From: Neopestalotiopsis rosae
Lineage: Eukaryota; Ascomycota; Sordariomycetes; Amphisphaeriales; Sporocadaceae
DNA: 64,000 bases
Reading direction: 5' to 3'
NCBI GenBank assembly: GCA_023078685.1
Contig: JALGAS010000003.1
Coordinates: 4,712,001-4,776,000, forward strand
The translations under genes were made by a program, and so were the position numbers. The notes beneath the pieces were generated by a model. The model was not told the origin of the DNA and made no database searches. It was given only the letters and a program-made list of their open reading frames with translations. How positions within the stretch are numbered: position 1 is the first letter of the stretch; each line of letters starts with the position of its first letter. Shown piece by piece: positions 58,501 to 64,000 of this stretch.

Positions 58501-58895
58501 CCTTTGTCACAGCGCTGTTGGCACTTCAGGTAGAGTCCTTCACCCCTACCGAGTGGGCGCAGTGGGATGTCACTGTTGCATGTGGTGAGTTTCTCATATT
58601 ACCTGACTATGACAGATTTGTAGCTAATGGATGACATAAAGTCGTCAGCGTTATTACGACCAGCATACTATGTGCTTTACCATATTGCTGGATGAAGTGT
58701 GGAAAAAGTCGTTACAGAAAACTCGAATCTTTCCTGAAACCGTGTCCGCAACGACTGATGACATATGCCCAGATTTCCAGACGGGGACGTCGAGGAGAGC
58801 ATGATGATGCCGGAACACAACATGACAATATCTCTACATTGTCAGATAGACATGGAAAAGCGTCCCACGATCTTGAAAACGGGACGGTCAAATGA
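55599..58895 (+). CDS. Ankyrin-repeat protein with CorA-like membrane C-terminus
   Basis: Ten exons: 55599-55643, 55829-56821, 56889-56921, 56971-57147, 57201-57537, 57601-57821, 57887-58261, 58318-58428, 58491-58584 and 58642-58895, giving 879 residues, all junctions in phase. The N-terminus is lysine-rich (SKKKKKN). Ankyrin-type repeats span about residues 93-260 (RPLHVACLLQEVEVIKSLL, TPLGVACRAGLVNIAKLLL, TPLNYAIARRDIKVVKLLL). Next comes VNWHHLPANN, then a long region with SRTLDHYYQDD and VVSQFWLL, blocks I associate with fungal ankyrin/CorA-like proteins. Near the C-terminus lie two hydrophobic helices: YLLIFTLLTVVF-SPLSF (about 753-778) and VVSVITTSILCALPYCW (about 796-812). The CorA selectivity motif GMN is absent, so Mg2+ transport is doubtful. 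It follows the NLR in the same direction. The first intron (185 nt) and AT-rich acceptors are the weakest joints. Confidence 0.8.
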
Positions 58896-61800
58896 AACGA
58901 TATACATGGCCAACGGAAGGTCATATTTACAAGGTTAATAACAAGCGACATGGATTCTAAAGGAGTTGTTTATATGCATTCTTGTTCATCATCTGTTCTT
59001 TACTATGCTCGAATGCTCAAACTGTACTGTATTTCGTTCCTTCTATAAACCATGAACCTTTGCAATGCACAAGACTTGTCCAAGCTGCCACTTCACGGGA
59101 ACCTCTCAGTAGCCATATTACTTAGTCAGACTATACAGAGGATATTGGTATTGACTTGAGAGGTCGTGTGTTTTACCAAGTGACTTGTATAACCATACTA
59201 CTGCATGCCTCTCAGCCACGAGGGCTCGTTCACAACAATCTGAACTTAAAACACAAACTCTGAGGCAAGTGGTACAACCTTACCATCGGGCCGTGAGGTT
59301 GGGGTCCAAAGGTTTGGACGGGTATAGCCTTGAAACCCCCTTAATCGAGATTCCAGCTGTAGAATTATCACTATTCGACGGTGAAAACACCTCGCGCGCC
59401 AACTATTGGCAATCATGATCAAGTTGCCCATCCCAGAGTTTCAAAATAAAAAGTTATATTGATATCGTAGTACTCGTAATCACCCCACCGCACCGGTCCG
59501 GTTCTATAAACGCCCCAGCGCACATAACCTCTCGACTATCAATAGATAGTGTGGCGGAAATGCGCTTTGACCCTTCTTCAAGGGACTTTTTATCTTTAGA
59601 GGTTGGGCATTCCCGCCTCCCGAATCAAGTCCACGAGGTTGTTGCGAGCCAACGTGCCCCCTAAAACGTAGGCGCATGCTTAATTGGACTCTTCATCACC
59701 TATCAGAGTTCGAGCGTACTTTGGTAGAGCCCAAGAAAAGTAATCGCCGAAAGTCAAATCAAATAAAAGCGTTGGCTACTAAGGCGAGATGAGATCACAT
59801 CAAACCACAATGTAAAGAAAAAGCTACCGGCTCATCCCTTAGCTGCAGATCAAGTGTGCATGGCACGCTCGCTGGACAGGAAAGGGACCATTATTGATGA
59901 AGGGACTTGGCTCAGCTGTGCATCCGTGCCAGCAAAAAAAGCCGCCGGCGCCCATGGCTCCCTAATGGTGGTCCGACGGTCTGAGGGACGGGTCCGTTGG
60001 CCGGCGTGCTCTATTATTCCCTTGCCCGTCCGCACACAGCAGTAGTCCGGGCTGCTAAGCAGCTTTTAGCGGAGACGGAGGGACGGGGATGGAATTAACG
60101 ACACGCCCTTAGGCTCGAACCAAGGTTGGCGCAAGGTTGGTCCGCTAATGCCTCTCTTCTCTTTCCCTAGTAATCTCCAGCCCTTTGCATCGTGCCCCTT
60201 CGTAAGCAGCAGCCTTTCGCTGGCTGGGGCGGAGATGGCATTACAGGAAAGGACAGGTCACCAACCAAACCAACCAACCCGCCTGACTTCTTGCAGTTAG
60301 GGACGATCACCAGGGGGCCAGACCTCCGTGGAACCTGTTCCTTTTCCCATCCTCGTGGCAATGTGGGTTCTGCTATCCATTCTCTCATTCCCAATCCCAC
60401 TGCCCAGTGGTGCCGGGCGGGGAGGGCGTTGAGGGCGGGTCGTCGTGCTTCTTCACCGACGATAAATTTCGGGGCGTCACAATCCACTATTGACCGTAGC
60501 CAAGCTGGCAAAAGGGTCGGGCGGTGAACTTGTTTTTCTTGCTCACATTCACTGAGTAATCTGGTCATTAAGCCTCCACTTTTTTTATCTGTTATCGTGA
60601 ACCTGACCTGCTGTGAAACAGGGCCCATTTTGACAACGTGGTCTTGGATAAGAGACCCTTCCTGCAGCCGGGCTGCGACACCAACTGTGGATGATGGCTA
60701 GTATTGGAGATGAGCAATTTTTCCGTAGGTTCCGTGAATTCGTTTCCCCTGCCTTGGAGGTTTCCTGCCCGGACCCTCAATTCTATTTTTCTCACCTTCT
60801 CTTTGTCGTCGCTCTTCCTGTTAGGGGTTCGCAGCTGACTATTTGCGCGAACCTTCTCATCACCGGACTCGGCATGACCAAGGCTCGGGGGGTTGCTGAA
60901 GGTTGAGCCGCATTGAGAGTCTTGTCTCTTCCTTCTATTTTCGCCATTCAAGTTTCCTTGGGGGAAGGACTTTTGGGTTTTCCATGCTGGCCTTGTCCCG
61001 CGAAACTCGTGGCATAGAGTTCAAGCCCGCCTCAAACCCTTCACTCTCTTTCTCTCCCCAAGATCAGTGCTTATTACCCTATTTGCCTTGTTCTGGTGAA
61101 CCCCTTGACTCAGATGGTCGCAGAGGCTTTCTGGCACTATAACCTAGCTGCCGCAGTTCGTTCCGGCAGGCTAAGACAAACGATACCCTTCGGCCGTGTT
61201 TTGAAATGTCGACCATGACATCTGTCTGTCTTGGCGAGGTTTATTCTCCCCCCCTTCTTGCATGGGACGAAAATAACATCTCCCGGGAGAAACTGTGACT
61301 GGCGCGGATCAAAATATCCATGCCACCCTTTTACCAAGAATTATGACGTCCTGTGATACACCGAAAGGACGCTGCAAGCAAAAAGAGAGTTGAAGCCATC
61401 TCGGTTCTATAGATATGAGCTGGCCCGACTATGCTGGAGCCGGCTAGCACGTCCTGAGCTTGATTGGTCGTCGGGTCTGGTTCAATGCACGGAGCCCACC
61501 GTTGAGAACGAGTATTCGCGGATATAGTCACGGATACTATAGCGAGGCAACTACACGGACATGTGGCTCGCGTCCGTAAACCATATCGCCGCCTTCTTTC
61601 ACTGGTAAACATGATTGCTAATCATGACCTTCCGAGTCAGCTTGTACATATCAAGATGGCAACTTGGGACAGACTTTCAACTACCCGTAGGGCCGTTGGC
61701 AGGACGCGCATGCGCAGTAGTGATTTCCCCAGGAATCACCTGATAAGACGATATTTTGACAGGTGCTTTAGAGTTTCCTGGCTTGAGGCAGTATACTTTA

Positions 61801-64000
61801 CAAACTCTCCGACAACTTGCCCAAGGTTGGGGTGATCTCGTCGCCACGACCAGGAGATTCGGCATCCTTTTGGTGCCCCGGCAAGCGCCGCACCGATCGG
61901 CTGCTGTGTCAACCCGGGTCATATGTCTAGGAGGTCCGGAGCCAACGGAGGGGCCACTCAAAACCTGTGAGCAAACACCATTATGATTCACCTTGAATCT
62001 GCGACAACAGCGTCCTTCGGCCAAGAAACCCGTTGGCGCTAAGAGGCCACTGCTTTAGCCCGTGAAAGGGTTTCAACTCTCTTGCTGTGCACTGATGCGT
62101 GTCTTGATGCGTGTCTCGACTTTGCCCTCGGGCCGGGCGGCAGAGTTTTGTTCTTTGGGTAGAGAGAAAGACACTCTGACCTTGCATTGTGCCAAAACCG
62201 CGTGATCTCGTAAAGGGTCAAGACATGAATTGGTTCAAAGCCAGGGACCACCCTAGAGGGCGGCTCCGTCGTTGTTACATAAGCAATATACCGACCGACC
62301 TTTTCTTATCAATAGCTAGACTGGTTACACGAGGAATTTCAACCAGTATTTTTAAGGAGCAGGATACCTCTGGTTCGGAATTTGCCTTGGCATTCTATAC
62401 TACGTAGTATGCAATACTTATGTTCGGACCTCGATGCGCTGGGCTCGGTGACTAATCTATAATCATGGCAAACGAGAGCCAATCAGCCAAATTCGCTTGC
62501 AACTGGCAGTAATACACAGTAGTCTACTGACTCTGTCAACAGACCAGCTGCGTGAAACTGACTACTGACAGGGAACGGTAGAAATCCGCGCGCGCATTAA
62601 CAGCAAGAGTCGCCTTCACGATCCATCTGGCTGAAGAACTGCCGAGCGTTACATCCTGTACTGACCCTGCACGCAGCTGGAGACGTAGGTGGTATGCCCA
62701 AGTGGCAGTGCCCCCTTTGCGGAATATCCATTATTAAAAAAGGAAGCGCATGCCTAACGAGATGGCCTAGGATGTGCCTGCGAGGTTGTGACTGTACGAT
62801 AATGTCGATCTCTTAACAACCATCTGCTATCGTTGCTAATCAGGCTTCTAGAAGCATTCTCACCTTGCTTTTTATGTGGACTTTTGCCGTTTTGTGACCA
62901 TTCCTTGCGAGTGGGACGCAACATTGATTCTGGAGTCCATTGGACAGAAGCGATAGTCGTGCAAACTAAAAAAGTTGGAAATCTTGAAAGTGGATATGAG
63001 GCAATACAATAGAGTACGATTCTAAATCACCAACTAGGAACCCGACATGCGGCTTGTAAATCTCTGCCAAGACATGTGGCTCTTTCTGTTGCTGCCTTTC
63101 TCCGCGATGGGGAGAAGAGGGACACGGCGGAATGCACGGAAGAAGTTTGCATTGGGCCAATCTGTTCTCTCATTCGCCCGGCTCAAGTCTGCGATCATAC
63201 GAGAAACCCGAGTGACCCAGTTCATGGAGGTGGCCATCTCGTAGTCGTAGAGAGAGGGAATAAGACTGTGGAGTTTCGGGCAGTCGTCTTTTTGCATGCC
63301 TGCCAAGCAACTACGGATAGGCTACAGATAAACGAAACATCTAGATCCTTGGACATCTGGGCTCTTCTTCTCTTTGTCTATCTCTCACCTTACATAGTAT
63401 GGCGATCCACACACACAGAGAGATCAGATCAGAGCATTCATACGTACACTATTCAAGTCTCATACAGATCGCAAGTCTCATCACTCGCACATGGCCTGCC
63501 GGCCCACTTCACCCATGCCGAACCAACCGGATCCATAGCGCGCCCAGGCATTGGCAGCACCGGAAAAAGCTCAGAGATGCGCCTCGTGCACTGCGCAAAG
63601 AAGAAGTATTCCACATTCCCCCCTTGCTCCGTTCAATGGGAGCTGCCGAGATGCGTTGCGACGCGCGCGACGCTAATGTGGGCTGACAACCCAATGGGTG
63701 GGAAGGAAGATGCAACGCAACGCAACACACAACGCCCACTCACGCCCGGGCAGCAAAGGTAATCCAGTAGCAGTCAAGTTCCAGTTCAGTCAAGTGTGTG
63801 TGTGTGAAGTGCCAGTAGTAGCAGTAGTCGTAGCCCAGATCGAGATGACACGCAACCCAAGCCAAGGCTTCACAAGCCCAAGGTGATCCGCGCATCCTTG
63901 TGCGTGTGTGAATGAAGGTCTTTTGTCGGCGTGGCGGCGGATGTCGCTGCCGGCGCTTGCATACCTAGACAGGTGTAGTTGAAAGGCACAGCCCAGCCTA
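58896..64000. other. 5.1-kb gene-poor right end
   Basis: No gene with motif or splice support. Open frames up to 228 codons (63076-63762) conflict with frames on the other strand and look random. Simple sequence includes CCAAC-type repeats near 60270 and a (GT)n run near 63795. It may be a long promoter for a gene beyond the window edge. Confidence 0.4.

Noticed and set aside
63076..63762. 228-codon open frame near the right edge
   Set aside because: Starts at a non-ATG codon, contains no recognisable domain, and the opposite strand (63034-63306) is equally open.
1..64000. CRISPR arrays, insertion sequences, operons
   Set aside because: Introns, fungal gene families and a nuclear intron-bearing tRNA show this is eukaryotic DNA. 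No array of regularly spaced repeats, transposase frame or paired long terminal repeats was seen.

Overview
The window is nuclear DNA of a filamentous ascomycete, most likely a Sordariomycete. The genes carry short introns (about 44-270 nt) with GTRNGT-type donors and YAG acceptors, many with CTAAC/CTGAC-like branch sites. There is a tRNA-Ser with a 19-nt intron beside the anticodon. The gene families are typical Pezizomycotina ones: Zn2Cys6 regulator, GH7 and GH16 hydrolases, GMC oxidoreductase, fungal NLR, ankyrin/CorA-like protein. I find 18 protein genes and one tRNA gene. Exon models were built by hand, checking reading phase at every junction and, where possible, family motifs across the junctions. 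Species is not assigned.

Layout. 0.5-5.4 kb: secreted GH16 glucanase (+), MFS drug/H+ antiporter-type transporter (-), Zn2Cys6 regulator (-). 5.8-5.9 kb: tRNA-Ser(GCT) (-). 6.5-8.9 kb: large conserved fungal protein of unknown role (+). 11.2-17.7 kb: a plant-biomass block with a GH7 cellobiohydrolase lacking a cellulose-binding module (+), a 4-coumarate-CoA-ligase-like enzyme ending in the peroxisomal-type tripeptide ARL (-), and a GMC alcohol oxidase-like flavoenzyme (-). 19.2-20.0 kb: small secreted Cys-rich protein with cyanovirin-N-like internal duplication (+). 21.1-22.9 kb: conserved protein with an N-terminal C2H2-like finger and a C-terminal Cys-rich module (-). 28.4-29.9 kb: degenerate metallo-beta-lactamase-fold protein (+). 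30.7-32.0 kb: penta-EF-hand protein (-). 34.2-35.3 kb: ChaC-type gamma-glutamylcyclotransferase containing a 5-nt microexon (+). 36.4-37.2 kb: glycine-rich RRM protein (-). 42.5-44.9 kb: large disordered conserved protein (+). 45.2-46.3 kb: CitE/CLYBL-like lyase (-), with a triplicated 121-bp unit at its 3' end. 47.5-48.8 kb: zinc-finger DEDDh exonuclease (+). 49.2-50.0 kb: SAM methyltransferase (+).

51.8-58.9 kb holds the most interesting block: a HeLo-like/NACHT/winged-helix/ankyrin NLR immune-type receptor, followed 0.85 kb downstream in the same orientation by an ankyrin protein with a CorA-like two-helix membrane C-terminus. In fungi, NLRs are often encoded beside the protein they activate, so a receptor plus membrane-executor pair is a reasonable but unproven reading.

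Three long stretches (22.9-28.4, 37.2-42.5 and 58.9-64.0 kb) contain no gene I can support.
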